Assembly: GCF_903772925.1 (NCBI RefSeq) | Contig: NZ_LR812090.1 | Location: forward strand, 686,629-750,628 | Length of the DNA stretch: 64,000 nt | Source of the DNA: Alteromonas macleodii | Lineage (GTDB): Bacteria; Pseudomonadota; Gammaproteobacteria; Enterobacterales; Alteromonadaceae | Direction of reading: 5' to 3' | Shown here: piece by piece, positions 46,043 through 54,115 of the stretch | Layout: every line of letters starts with the position of its first letter | Numbering within the stretch: position 1 is the first letter of the stretch | Program-made: the position numbers and the translations under genes | Notes under the pieces: model-generated | What the model saw: only the letters and a program-made list of their open reading frames with translations | Database searches by the model: none | What the model was told of the DNA's origin: nothing

Positions 46043-48691
46043 ATGAACAGACCTGCTAACAGGTTTCTTCTAAAACCCATCAGCTTAGCCGTCGCAGCGA
46101 GCATTATGCTCCCAACGTCTATAGCTTTCGCTCAATCAAACGAAGACGAAGTGATTGAGGAAGTTGTCGCTACCGGTACGCGCTTAAAGGGCACGGCAAC
46201 GGCAGTAATGGAAGAACGTAAAAATCAAGCTTTCGTGGCTGACATCATGGGTGCTGAGCAGATAGCTCGTACCGGTGACAGTGATGCTGCGGGCGCACTT
46301 CGCCGTGTAACTGGTCTAACACTTGTAGATGGTCGTTTCATCTACGTACGCGGCCTTGGTGAGCGTTACTCATCAACACAATTAAACGGCGCAATCGTGC
46401 CAAGCCCAGATCCGACGCGTAACGTAATCCCGCTCGACTTGTTCCCGTCGAGCATTATCGAAAGCCTTGCGGTTCAAAAATCGTATTCACCATCTATGCC
46501 TGCGGCATTCGGCGGTGGTAACGTAAATATCCGATTGAAATCTATACCTACACAGCGCGTTTTCAACGTGTCGGCCGCCGTTGGTATTGACACAGAAAAT
46601 TCAGGTGACGTATTAGATTATGCAGGTGGTGGACGTGACTGGACGGGGGAAGACGATGGCACACGTGCAGTTTCTACCGCGATACAAGAACGTTGGGATT
46701 CAAAAAACTTCTTAGACGATCTTGAGCCAGAAGAAGCATTAGAACTGTTCAAAGGTGTTAATAGAGAATACGGGCTAGAAAGAGAGTCTGCCGATCCTGA
46801 CATGCGCGTTAATGTCACTTATGGTGACAGTTATGATTACGATGAAGACTGGCGCTTTGGCTTTTTGGTAACTTCACGTTATTCAGCCCAAACCCGCTCT
46901 TCTGAAGAATATGAGCTACAAGACCCTGACTTAGTCGGCGATGACATCATCAATGTGCGCTTCTTTGATGATATCCAAGGTACTGAGCAAACGGTGACTT
47001 GGTCTTCACTATTAACACTAGGTGTAGATTATAACCGTCAACATCGTATTGATTACAGCCTTATCGTGCTAAACGATACACGCGACGAAATCCGCGAGAT
47101 GTTCGGTAATACTGAAAACCTAAACCAAGCAGAAGGCTTGCGTATTAGAGATATTGATGTTCAGTACGAAGAACGCTCGCTATATACCAATCAGCTTAAA
47201 GGCCAGCATACAATCCCAGAGCTAAACTTCATGGGTATTGACTGGACATACTCATTAGGCCGTTCGGTGCGCCATGCACCAGGTAACTTCAACGCGCGTT
47301 TCGTAATGGAAGACGTGAACCAAGACGGTATTTTCGATGACGAAAACGAAATCTTTTTGTCTGATGCACAGACTGCGGCACGTTACACCTTCCAAGACCT
47401 TCACGATCGTTTGGAAAACTTTGGCTATAACGTGACTTACCCCATGACAATGGGTAAGTGGGAAACCGAGTACAAAGTGGGTGCAAGCTTTGTAACCAAA
47501 ACTCGTACTGCTGAAAACCGTCGTTTCGACATCAATACGTTAGGTGTTGAAGACCGTTCAATATTAGATGGTAACGACTTTAGCGAAATCTTCAGCGACA
47601 GCGTTTTAGACACCCTGTCTTTGTCTAGCCGACCTATCATTCGTGATACGACTATTGCTGGTGATGACTATGTAGCGGGTCAGAAAATTGATGCGTATTA
47701 TCTAGAAGCTGATTTCTTCTATGACAACAAATGGCGTTTCACTGGTGGTGCACGTTATGAAGACTTCCGTCAGGTAGTGGCGCCATTAGATCCGCGTACT
47801 AATCAGTTCGATTTGAGCGACGAGGCTGACCGCTCTCAACTGGCATTCCAAGAAGATGGCTTTTATCCAGCGCTTGCTGTGACTTACTTCCTAGAAGACG
47901 ATATGCAGCTACGCGCAAGTATTGGTCAAACGGTAGTTCGCCCAGATCTTCGTGAAGTATCGTCAGCGACTTACCTAGACCCACTAACTAACTTCCCAAT
48001 TGCGGGTACGCCGGGTGTAAGTACAACGGATATCATTAACTATGATTTACGTTGGGAATGGTATCGAGAAGCAGGCAACAACGTATCGGTAGGCTTATTC
48101 TACAAAGACATGGAAGCGCCAATCGAATCAGTACAGTCTCCTGCTCAGGATGGCCCTCCGCTTATTCGTATTGCTAACGCTGAGTCTGGTGAAGTTTACG
48201 GGGTTGAAGTGGAATTCCTACAAGACCTAGCGTTTATTGGCGACGGTATTTGGGACAACTTGTTTACCACGGGTAACATTACAATCAGTGATTCTGAAAT
48301 CGTTTTAGATCGTCAGAATATCGTTGAGCAAACCGGTGTTTCTGCGGCAATCACTAATGTTGAGCGACGTATGACGGGTCACTCTCAGTATGTACTTAAC
48401 ATGCAGTTGGGTTACGACTCAGACAACGGCGAGCACTCTGCGTCACTAGTCTATAACGTATTTGGTGAGCGTATTCTAATTCCGGGTATCGACGGTTTTG
48501 ACGATAACTTCGAACAACCGTTCCATTCTCTAGATATGGTGTACAAGTACTACCCAGACTTTAATAGCACTGTCACATTACGTGTTCAGAATATCCTAGG
48601 CGAAGATCGTGAAATTGAGTTCAACGATACGCTGCTTAGGTCTGAGACGCGAGGTACAGGTATAAGGTTGTCATTCAAATACGACTTCTAA
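46043..48691 (+). CDS. TonB-dependent outer-membrane receptor
   Basis: An 882-residue receptor. The signal peptide (PISLAVAASIMLPTSIAFAQ) is followed by a TonB-box-like acidic segment (EVIEEVVATGTRLKG) and the plug domain (residues about 50-170: QIARTGDSDAAGALRRVTGLTLVDGRFIYVRGLGERYSSTQLNGAIVPSPDP). The 22-strand barrel ends in ...TGIRLSFKYDF with the terminal Phe. The RYSSTQLNG motif is typical of TonB receptors of the oligosaccharide/peptide and CirA-like groups rather than the siderophore-specific ones. AGAGG precedes the start. Genes for TonB and ExbBD lie 177 bp downstream. The substrate is unknown. Confidence 0.93.
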   Translation: MNRPANRFLLKPISLAVAASIMLPTSIAFAQSNEDEVIEEVVATGTRLKGTATAVMEERKNQAFVADIMGAEQIARTGDSDAAGALRRVTGLTLVDGRFIYVRGLGERYSSTQLNGAIVPSPDPTRNVIPLDLFPSSIIESLAVQKSYSPSMPAAFGGGNVNIRLKSIPTQRVFNVSAAVGIDTENSGDVLDYAGGGRDWTGEDDGTRAVSTAIQERWDSKNFLDDLEPEEALELFKGVNREYGLERESADPDMRVNVTYGDSYDYDEDWRFGFLVTSRYSAQTRSSEEYELQDPDLVGDDIINVRFFDDIQGTEQTVTWSSLLTLGVDYNRQHRIDYSLIVLNDTRDEIREMFGNTENLNQAEGLRIRDIDVQYEERSLYTNQLKGQHTIPELNFMGIDWTYSLGRSVRHAPGNFNARFVMEDVNQDGIFDDENEIFLSDAQTAARYTFQDLHDRLENFGYNVTYPMTMGKWETEYKVGASFVTKTRTAENRRFDINTLGVEDRSILDGNDFSEIFSDSVLDTLSLSSRPIIRDTTIAGDDYVAGQKIDAYYLEADFFYDNKWRFTGGARYEDFRQVVAPLDPRTNQFDLSDEADRSQLAFQEDGFYPALAVTYFLEDDMQLRASIGQTVVRPDLREVSSATYLDPLTNFPIAGTPGVSTTDIINYDLRWEWYREAGNNVSVGLFYKDMEAPIESVQSPAQDGPPLIRIANAESGEVYGVEVEFLQDLAFIGDGIWDNLFTTGNITISDSEIVLDRQNIVEQTGVSAAITNVERRMTGHSQYVLNMQLGYDSDNGEHSASLVYNVFGERILIPGIDGFDDNFEQPFHSLDMVYKYYPDFNSTVTLRVQNILGEDREIEFNDTLLRSETRGTGIRLSFKYDF

Positions 48692-48708
48692 ACCTGAACT
48701 TACCAAAT

Positions 48709-48733
48709 AGGCCGCTAACTAGCGGCCTTTTTT
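48709..48733 (+). terminator. Intrinsic terminator after the TonB receptor
   Basis: aggccgct - aact - agcggcct is an 8-bp GC-rich stem followed by a T run. Confidence 0.85.
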
Positions 48734-48773
48734 ATGAGTAAAAGATGACACTTTTGGTCTATTTATGACAGTT

Positions 48774-48807
48774 CCGTAATAAAACTGTCACAGAAAAATC
48801 CTATCCT
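48774..48807 (+). promoter_or_regulatory. Pho box and -10 upstream of the DUF3450-TonB operon
   Basis: CCGTAAT-AAAA-CTGTCAC (48774-48791) matches the PhoB consensus with a perfect second half and 5 of 7 in the first. A TATCCT -10 starts 10 nt further at 48802. TAATAAAACTGTCACAGA (48777-48794) is identical to the phoB upstream site at 39527-39544. The DUF3450 start is 61 bp beyond the -10. Confidence 0.75.
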
Positions 48808-48867
48808 ACGCGCAGAAATTTATAGTCGGATACAACCGATTTCTTTTAACTTTAAAGGTTTGAATGT

Positions 48868-49626
48868 ATGAAGCTTATCAATGCCTTGCTTGTGGCAGGT
48901 GCGCTAGCAGCGACACCCGTGCTTGCACAAGACGATGAAGTCTTAAAACCCGTTGTCGATGAGGCAGCGAAAATAAACGAGTCAGCGGCGAAATCGCAAG
49001 AAAAGATTAACGGTATTACCGATCAAATCGACAGCAAACTTCAACAGTTCAAAACATTGATGAAAGAAATCGAAGGCCTTGAGGTTTATAACACTCAGCT
49101 TCGTAAGCAAATCAATAACCAAGAGCAAGAAATGGCAGACCTAAATGCTGCTATCGATGAAGTGTCTGTTGTTGAGCGTCAAATCACGCCACTAATGATG
49201 CGCATGATTGACGGCCTAGAGCAGTTTGTTGCGCTAGACGTACCATTCCTTCCAGAAGAGCGCGCAAATCGCGTTGCTGACCTTCGCGCTATGATGGACC
49301 GTGCCGACGTTGCTGCGTCTGAGAAATTCCGCCGCGTAATGGAAGCGTATCAAGTAGAGATGGACTACGGCCGCACTATGGAAGCGTACAGCGGTATTCA
49401 TTCAATTAACGGTCAAGAGCGTGACGTTGAATTCCTACGCCTTGGTCGCACAGCGCTAATTTATCAAACACGTGATGCAAGCATGCAGGGTGTTTGGAAC
49501 AAGCAAACTCGTCAGTGGGAAGAGCTTGATAGCAGCTACCGTACACAAATTACAAAAGGTCTGCGCATGGCGAAGAAGCAACTTGCACCAGACTTGCTAA
49601 TGCTGCCAGTGGCAATTACAGACTAA
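48868..49626 (+). CDS. DUF3450 periplasmic coiled-coil protein
   Basis: A 252-residue exported protein (signal MKLINALLVAGALAATPVLA). Residues 25-105 are heptad-rich coiled coil; the rest matches DUF3450 (PLMMRMIDGLEQFVALDVPFLPEERANRVADLRAMMDRADVAASEKFRRVMEAYQVEMDYGRTMEAYSG). The function is not established, but DUF3450 genes are repeatedly found beside ExbB/TolQ-like genes, so it may link the motor complex to the cell wall or outer membrane (inference). AAAGG precedes the start. It is the first gene of a tightly spaced six-gene operon. Confidence 0.9.
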   Translation: MKLINALLVAGALAATPVLAQDDEVLKPVVDEAAKINESAAKSQEKINGITDQIDSKLQQFKTLMKEIEGLEVYNTQLRKQINNQEQEMADLNAAIDEVSVVERQITPLMMRMIDGLEQFVALDVPFLPEERANRVADLRAMMDRADVAASEKFRRVMEAYQVEMDYGRTMEAYSGIHSINGQERDVEFLRLGRTALIYQTRDASMQGVWNKQTRQWEELDSSYRTQITKGLRMAKKQLAPDLLMLPVAITD

Positions 49627-49639
49627 GAGGTTGATGAGA

Positions 49640-51004
49640 ATGTTTAACACAGTAAAACGTATCGCTGTTGGTCTAGCAGCCCTTAGCATCAGCGTTGGTG
49701 CTTTCGCACAAAGCGACCGTGCCATGGACTTAGACGCACTACTTAAGCAATTAGAAGAAGGTCAGTTCGCACAGTCTCAGCAAAACAAACAGCGAGAGCG
49801 TGACTTCCAATCACAACGTGCAGAGCAAGATCGCATTCTTCGCGAAACCCGTGAAAAGCGCGACCAAATGCTTGCACAATCTGAGCAGCTTGAAACACAG
49901 TTTGAAGAAAACGAATTTAAACTGGCTGACTTAAACGGTGCACTAGACACACGTCTTGGTTCACTAAAAGAGCTATTCGGCGTACTTCAGCAAATCGCTG
50001 GCGACACCAAAAACAAATTCTATAACTCAGTTATTTCTGCGCAAATTCCGGGTCGTTCTGACTTCCTTGATAAAATGGCGCAAGACATGGGTTCAAGCTC
50101 TAAACTTGCATCAATTGAAGAAATTGAGCGCGTTTGGTTTGAAATGCAGCGCGAAATGACGGAAGCCGGCAAAGTCACCACCTTCACAACTGACGTTGTT
50201 GAAGCGGGCGGTGAAAAAGTGAATAAATCGGTAGTACGCGTTGGTCCGTTTGCTCTAGTTGCTGATGGCAAATACTTAGACTACAACGGCGTAACCGGCA
50301 CAGTATCTGAGTTAGTACGTCAGCCTGCTGACCGCTATATGAGTTCTGCCGCTGAACTACAAGCATCAAATGGTGAACTCGTTCAGTTTGGTATCGACCC
50401 AACAGGTGGTTCAATTCTTGGGCTTCTTGTTCAAGCGCCTAACCTTAAAGAGCGTGTAGAGCAGGGTGGTGTTGTAGGTTATATCATTCTTATCGTTGGT
50501 GCATTCGGTCTTCTACTTGCCCTTGAGCGCCTGGTAACGCTTACGCTAACGCGTATGAAAGTGAACAAGCAGCTTAAGAGCAAAGAAGTTAACACTAACA
50601 ACCCGCTTGGCCGTGTACTTAAAGTTCGTGATGAATATCCAAACGCAGACGTAGAAGCGCTTGAGCTTCACCTTACTGAAGCGATTTTGGGCGAAGTGCC
50701 TAAGTTAGGTCGTAACCTAACTATCATTAAGATTATCTCTGTTGTAGCACCGCTTATGGGTCTACTAGGTACGGTAACCGGTATGATCAACACCTTCCAG
50801 GCAATTACCTTGTTTGGTACAGGTGACCCGAAACTAATGGCAGGTGGTATTTCAACTGCACTTGTAACAACAGTACTAGGTCTTGTTGTAGCGATTCCAA
50901 TGACACTGCTTTACGCAATGCTAAACACACGTTCTAAGAATATTGTGTACATCCTACAAGAACAGGCGTCTGGCGTAATTGCAGAGCGCGCTGAGCGAGG
51001 CTAA
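49640..51004 (+). CDS. Long ExbB/TolQ-type motor protein with periplasmic coiled-coil domain
   Basis: About 454 residues, much longer than ordinary ExbB (about 240). A signal peptide (VKRIAVGLAALSISVGAFAQ) is followed by a coiled-coil periplasmic region (residues 25-100) and a globular region. A MotA/TolQ/ExbB proton-channel domain fills the last 190 residues (GVVGYIILIVGAFGLLLALERL, ISVVAPLMGLLGTVTGMINTFQAITLFGTGDPKLMAGGISTALVTTVLGLVVAIPMTLLYAMLN). AGAGG is 9 bases before the ATG at 49640; ATG 49634 is an alternative. It lies a few bases after DUF3450. Confidence 0.92.
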   Translation: MFNTVKRIAVGLAALSISVGAFAQSDRAMDLDALLKQLEEGQFAQSQQNKQRERDFQSQRAEQDRILRETREKRDQMLAQSEQLETQFEENEFKLADLNGALDTRLGSLKELFGVLQQIAGDTKNKFYNSVISAQIPGRSDFLDKMAQDMGSSSKLASIEEIERVWFEMQREMTEAGKVTTFTTDVVEAGGEKVNKSVVRVGPFALVADGKYLDYNGVTGTVSELVRQPADRYMSSAAELQASNGELVQFGIDPTGGSILGLLVQAPNLKERVEQGGVVGYIILIVGAFGLLLALERLVTLTLTRMKVNKQLKSKEVNTNNPLGRVLKVRDEYPNADVEALELHLTEAILGEVPKLGRNLTIIKIISVVAPLMGLLGTVTGMINTFQAITLFGTGDPKLMAGGISTALVTTVLGLVVAIPMTLLYAMLNTRSKNIVYILQEQASGVIAERAERG

Positions 51005-51006
51005 TC

Positions 51007-51525
51007 ATGATCGAGTTTCTAGAAGCAATTCGCGATTTCACAGAAACAGGTGGCCAGGTTCTCCTGGTCATCGGTCTGCTGATATTCGTTATGTGGCTTT
51101 TGATCCTCGAGCGTGCGATGTATCTGATGGTTTGGCACAAGCAAGCCAAGAAAGAAGCGATAGCAATGTGGACAGCACGTTCCGATCGCTCTTCTTGGTT
51201 CGCAGAGCAGGTTCGTCAGAAAACAATTTCACAGTTAACCATGCGCCTTAACGGCAGCATCCCAATTATCCAGTCACTGGTTGCGCTTTGTCCGCTGCTA
51301 GGCTTGATGGGAACGGTTACCGGTATGATTGAAGTGTTCGATGTAATGGCGATTGCGGGTTCAGGTAATGCTCGTTCAATGGCATCAGGTGTATCGAAAG
51401 CTACTATCCCGACAATGGCGGGCATGGTTGGCGCACTTTCAGGCGTATTCGCCGCTACCTGGTTAACTCGTATGGTGAAATCAGAACGCACGCATCTTGA
51501 GGATGCATTGATTATTAAACGTTAA
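51007..51525 (+). CDS. exbB: ExbB-type TonB motor subunit
   Basis: A 172-residue inner-membrane protein with three hydrophobic segments: residues 12-32 (TGGQVLLVIGLLIFVMWLLI), about 92-112 and about 130-155. The channel signature is LVALCPLLGLMGTVTGMIEVFDVMAIAGSGNARSMASGVSKATIPTMAGMVGALSG. It conducts protons with ExbD to energise TonB. GAGG lies just upstream and the start is 2 bp after the previous stop, so it is translationally coupled. Confidence 0.93.
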   Translation: MIEFLEAIRDFTETGGQVLLVIGLLIFVMWLLILERAMYLMVWHKQAKKEAIAMWTARSDRSSWFAEQVRQKTISQLTMRLNGSIPIIQSLVALCPLLGLMGTVTGMIEVFDVMAIAGSGNARSMASGVSKATIPTMAGMVGALSGVFAATWLTRMVKSERTHLEDALIIKR

Positions 51526-51557
51526 TGCTAGCTAAGCGTTAAGGTAAGGTATTTATT

Positions 51558-51965
51558 ATGAAGCAGCACTTTCAAAACCTAGTCGATGAGGAAGAAGCAA
51601 ACATCGACATGACGCCCATGCTGGACGTTGTATTTATCATGTTGATCTTCTTTATCGTGACTGCGTCATTTGTGAAAGAAGCCGGTATCGATGTTAACCG
51701 TCCTGAAGCAGCCACCGCTGTGAAAAAGGACCGCGCTAATATCCTTATCGCTATTTCAGATAAAGGTGAAATTTGGATTAACAAACGTCGTATCGACGTT
51801 CGCGCAGTACAGGCGAACATCGAGCGCCTACACGCTGAAAACCCACAAGGAACTGTTGTTATTCAGGCTGACAAAAAGGCCACAACAGAAACCTTAATTA
51901 AGGTTATGGACGCGTCGCGAGCCGCTGGCGTTTACGATGTTTCGATTGCAGCCCAAGAGCAATAA
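51558..51965 (+). CDS. exbD: ExbD/TolR-type TonB motor subunit
   Basis: A 135-residue single-pass protein. The cytoplasmic stretch EEEANIDMTPMLDVVFIMLIFFIVTASFVKEAG carries the conserved proton-binding Asp at the membrane entry (MLDVVFIML). The periplasmic domain (NILIAISDKGEIWINKRRIDVRAVQANIERLHAENPQGTVVIQADKKATTETLIKVMDASRAAGVYDVSIA) has the usual fold. It pairs with the ExbB upstream. It ends 3 bp before the TonB gene. Confidence 0.95.
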   Translation: MKQHFQNLVDEEEANIDMTPMLDVVFIMLIFFIVTASFVKEAGIDVNRPEAATAVKKDRANILIAISDKGEIWINKRRIDVRAVQANIERLHAENPQGTVVIQADKKATTETLIKVMDASRAAGVYDVSIAAQEQ

Positions 51966-51968
51966 ATC

Positions 51969-52577
51969 ATGCCACGATATTTAATCGCATTTGTTATTTC
52001 CCTTGCGATCACGTTAGGCCTGTTCTTCTTGATGCAATCGCTTATCAAGATGGGTGGCAGCGCACTAACTGAGCCGCCAAAGGGAAGCGTGCTTGACTTC
52101 GTAAGGGTTAAGCAGGATGAACAGGTTGAGAAAAAAGATCGTAAGCCGAAGAAGCCACCTAAGCCTGAAGAGCCACCTCCGCCTATGGAGCAACCTCAAA
52201 TGGACTCACCTTCTCCAGATGCAGAAGGTACATCGATGGACTTTGGTGCTGAAGTCGGGGACGACATCTCGCTAGAAGGCGGTTTGGCTCTTGAATCTGG
52301 TGACGGTGAATATCTGCCTATCGTTAAAGTAGCGCCAGTTTATCCAAGACGTGCTCTTCAGCGGGGTATTGAAGGTTTCGTTATTGTTGAATTTACGGTA
52401 ACCAAACAAGGCGCAGTACGCGACCCAATTGTTGTTGAAGCGAATCCTTCAGGTATTTTTGAACAAGCGGCTATTGATGCAGCCATGAAATTCAAATATA
52501 AGCCTCGTGTGGTTAACGGTGAAGCAACAGAAGTGTCTGGTGTACAAAACCGTATTTCGTTCCAAATTGACGGGTAA
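51969..52577 (+). CDS. tonB: TonB protein
   Basis: A 202-residue energy-coupling protein. One N-terminal anchor (YLIAFVISLAITLGLFFLMQSLI) is followed by a Pro/Lys/Glu-rich rod (KKDRKPKKPPKPEEPPPPMEQPQ) and the TonB_C domain (IVKVAPVYPRRALQRGIEGFVIVEFTVTKQGAVRDPIVVEANPSGIFEQAAIDAAMKFKYKPR). It would contact the TonB box of receptors, most plausibly including the receptor at 46043. The rod is short and the overall length is smaller than E. coli TonB (239), as in TonB2-like proteins. Confidence 0.95.
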   Translation: MPRYLIAFVISLAITLGLFFLMQSLIKMGGSALTEPPKGSVLDFVRVKQDEQVEKKDRKPKKPPKPEEPPPPMEQPQMDSPSPDAEGTSMDFGAEVGDDISLEGGLALESGDGEYLPIVKVAPVYPRRALQRGIEGFVIVEFTVTKQGAVRDPIVVEANPSGIFEQAAIDAAMKFKYKPRVVNGEATEVSGVQNRISFQIDG

Positions 52578-52583
52578 CAGAAC

Positions 52584-53909
52584 ATGATGAGAAAACAAAC
52601 GAATACCTTGCTTAGTGCACTGGCGTTTGCATTTGCATCGGCCACGGTATCTGTACCTACTATGTTGGTTGCTGGTGAGGCTGTTGCGCAAGAGCAAAAA
52701 GCGAGCGAGAAGAAAACTCGCCGTGTGCCTACGCTGCGCGGCAAAGTCTACGAGCAGCTAGCCCGCGCGCAAACGGCAGCAGATGAAGCTGGCGATGTAG
52801 AAGAGGCCATTTCTATTTTGAAAGAAGTAGAAGATAAGGCTGACTCTATGAATGCCTACGAAAAAGCCATGATGTACAACTTTTTCGGCTTCATTTATTA
52901 CAACAACGAAGACTATGCAAAGGCGTTGGAATCGTTCGCGAAAGTGGTAGAGCAACAGCCTATTCCTGAAAAGTTCGAAATGACTACACTTTTCAGTTTG
53001 GCCCAGCTTAACCTTATGCAGGGTAATTACGACGATACCATCACTTATTTGGAACGTTGGGAAAGTCTGAATACGGGGCCAGTACCGGTTAAAAATAAAG
53101 TCATCAAAGCCCAGGCGTACTATCAGAACAAGCAGTACGACGAAGCTGCAATGTGGATTTCTGAAGCCGTTGCCGATCACGAAGCCGAAGGCATGATCCC
53201 TGACGAAGGCTGGTTAATACTTCAGCGTGCTATTTTCTATGAACTCAAGCAGCCTCAGAAGGTTAAAGACGTTCTTATTAAAATGGTGAAGCTATTTGAC
53301 GAGCCTAAGTATTGGATCCAGCTAGCCGGTATGTACGGTGAGCTAGGCGAAGAGCGCAAGCAGTTAGCCATCATGGAAACCGCTTATCAACGCGGGTTTG
53401 TTAATACGTCAGCTGACGTGTTTAACATGGCACAGCTTTATTACTATCACCGTGTACCTTATAAAGGTGCTAAGTTGATGGAGCAGGCAATGAACGACGG
53501 TGTGCTCGAGAAAAACTTGCGCAACCTCAAGTTCTTAGGTCAAAGCTGGTCACTTGCTAAAGAGCAAGACAAAGCCATTCCAGTGATGATGCAAGCGGCT
53601 GAACTATCTGAAGACGGTGAGTTAGATGCACAGCTAGCGCAAATTCTTCTTAATGAAGAGCGTTTCGACGATGCAATTGCAGCGGCAGACCGCGCGGTTG
53701 AAAAAGGTGAGTTAAGAAACCCCGGTTTGGTCTACTTGATAAAAGGCATGGCACTTTACAATAAAAAGCAATATGCCCTTGCACTTAACCAATTAGCAGA
53801 AGCTGAAAAGCATCAGAAAAGCCGTGCTATGGCACAGCAGTGGAAGCAGTTCGTGCAGGGTGAAAAGCGTCAGGCTGATGCCATCGCTGCCGAGCTTGGT
53901 GCCAGTTAA
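52584..53909 (+). CDS. Periplasmic TPR protein of the TonB operon
   Basis: A 441-residue exported protein (signal about residues 1-33, ending AGEAVAQE). The mature part is built from tetratricopeptide-like helical repeats (YEKAMMYNFFGFIYYNNEDYAKALESFAKVVEQQP; AYYQNKQYDEAAMWISEAVADHEAEGM; LAQILLNEERFDDAIAAADRAVEKGEL). In related operons such a gene closes the DUF3450-ExbB-ExbB-ExbD-TonB series; its role is unproven but it probably docks partner proteins or the cell wall in the periplasm. A strong terminator follows at 53939-53968. Confidence 0.88.
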   Translation: MMRKQTNTLLSALAFAFASATVSVPTMLVAGEAVAQEQKASEKKTRRVPTLRGKVYEQLARAQTAADEAGDVEEAISILKEVEDKADSMNAYEKAMMYNFFGFIYYNNEDYAKALESFAKVVEQQPIPEKFEMTTLFSLAQLNLMQGNYDDTITYLERWESLNTGPVPVKNKVIKAQAYYQNKQYDEAAMWISEAVADHEAEGMIPDEGWLILQRAIFYELKQPQKVKDVLIKMVKLFDEPKYWIQLAGMYGELGEERKQLAIMETAYQRGFVNTSADVFNMAQLYYYHRVPYKGAKLMEQAMNDGVLEKNLRNLKFLGQSWSLAKEQDKAIPVMMQAAELSEDGELDAQLAQILLNEERFDDAIAAADRAVEKGELRNPGLVYLIKGMALYNKKQYALALNQLAEAEKHQKSRAMAQQWKQFVQGEKRQADAIAAELGAS

Positions 53910-53938
53910 AGCCAGTGCTCGAATGCATGCGTTAATTG

Positions 53939-53968
53939 AAAAGGTCGATGAAATATCGACCTTTTTTT
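53939..53968 (+). terminator. Intrinsic terminator of the TonB operon
   Basis: aaaggtcgat - gaaat - atcgaccttt is followed by a T run. Confidence 0.9.
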
Positions 53969-53986
53969 ATATCTTCATGGGTTATT

Positions 53987-54006
53987 ATCTATGCGCACTG
54001 GTATTA
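53987..54006. repeat. Second copy of the intergenic repeat core
   Basis: atctatgcgcactggtatta differs by one base from the segment at 24726-24745. Only this half is present here, without the palindromic partner. Confidence 0.5.
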
Positions 54007-54115
54007 AATTAAAAGCCGCGAATCTTTTGCTTTGCTAGGTTGCCATTAGTAGTGACGGTAGGTGGCTAAAGGCAGCTTTAAATGCTTTTAAGTGATCATA
54101 AGTGGCTTCAAGTAA

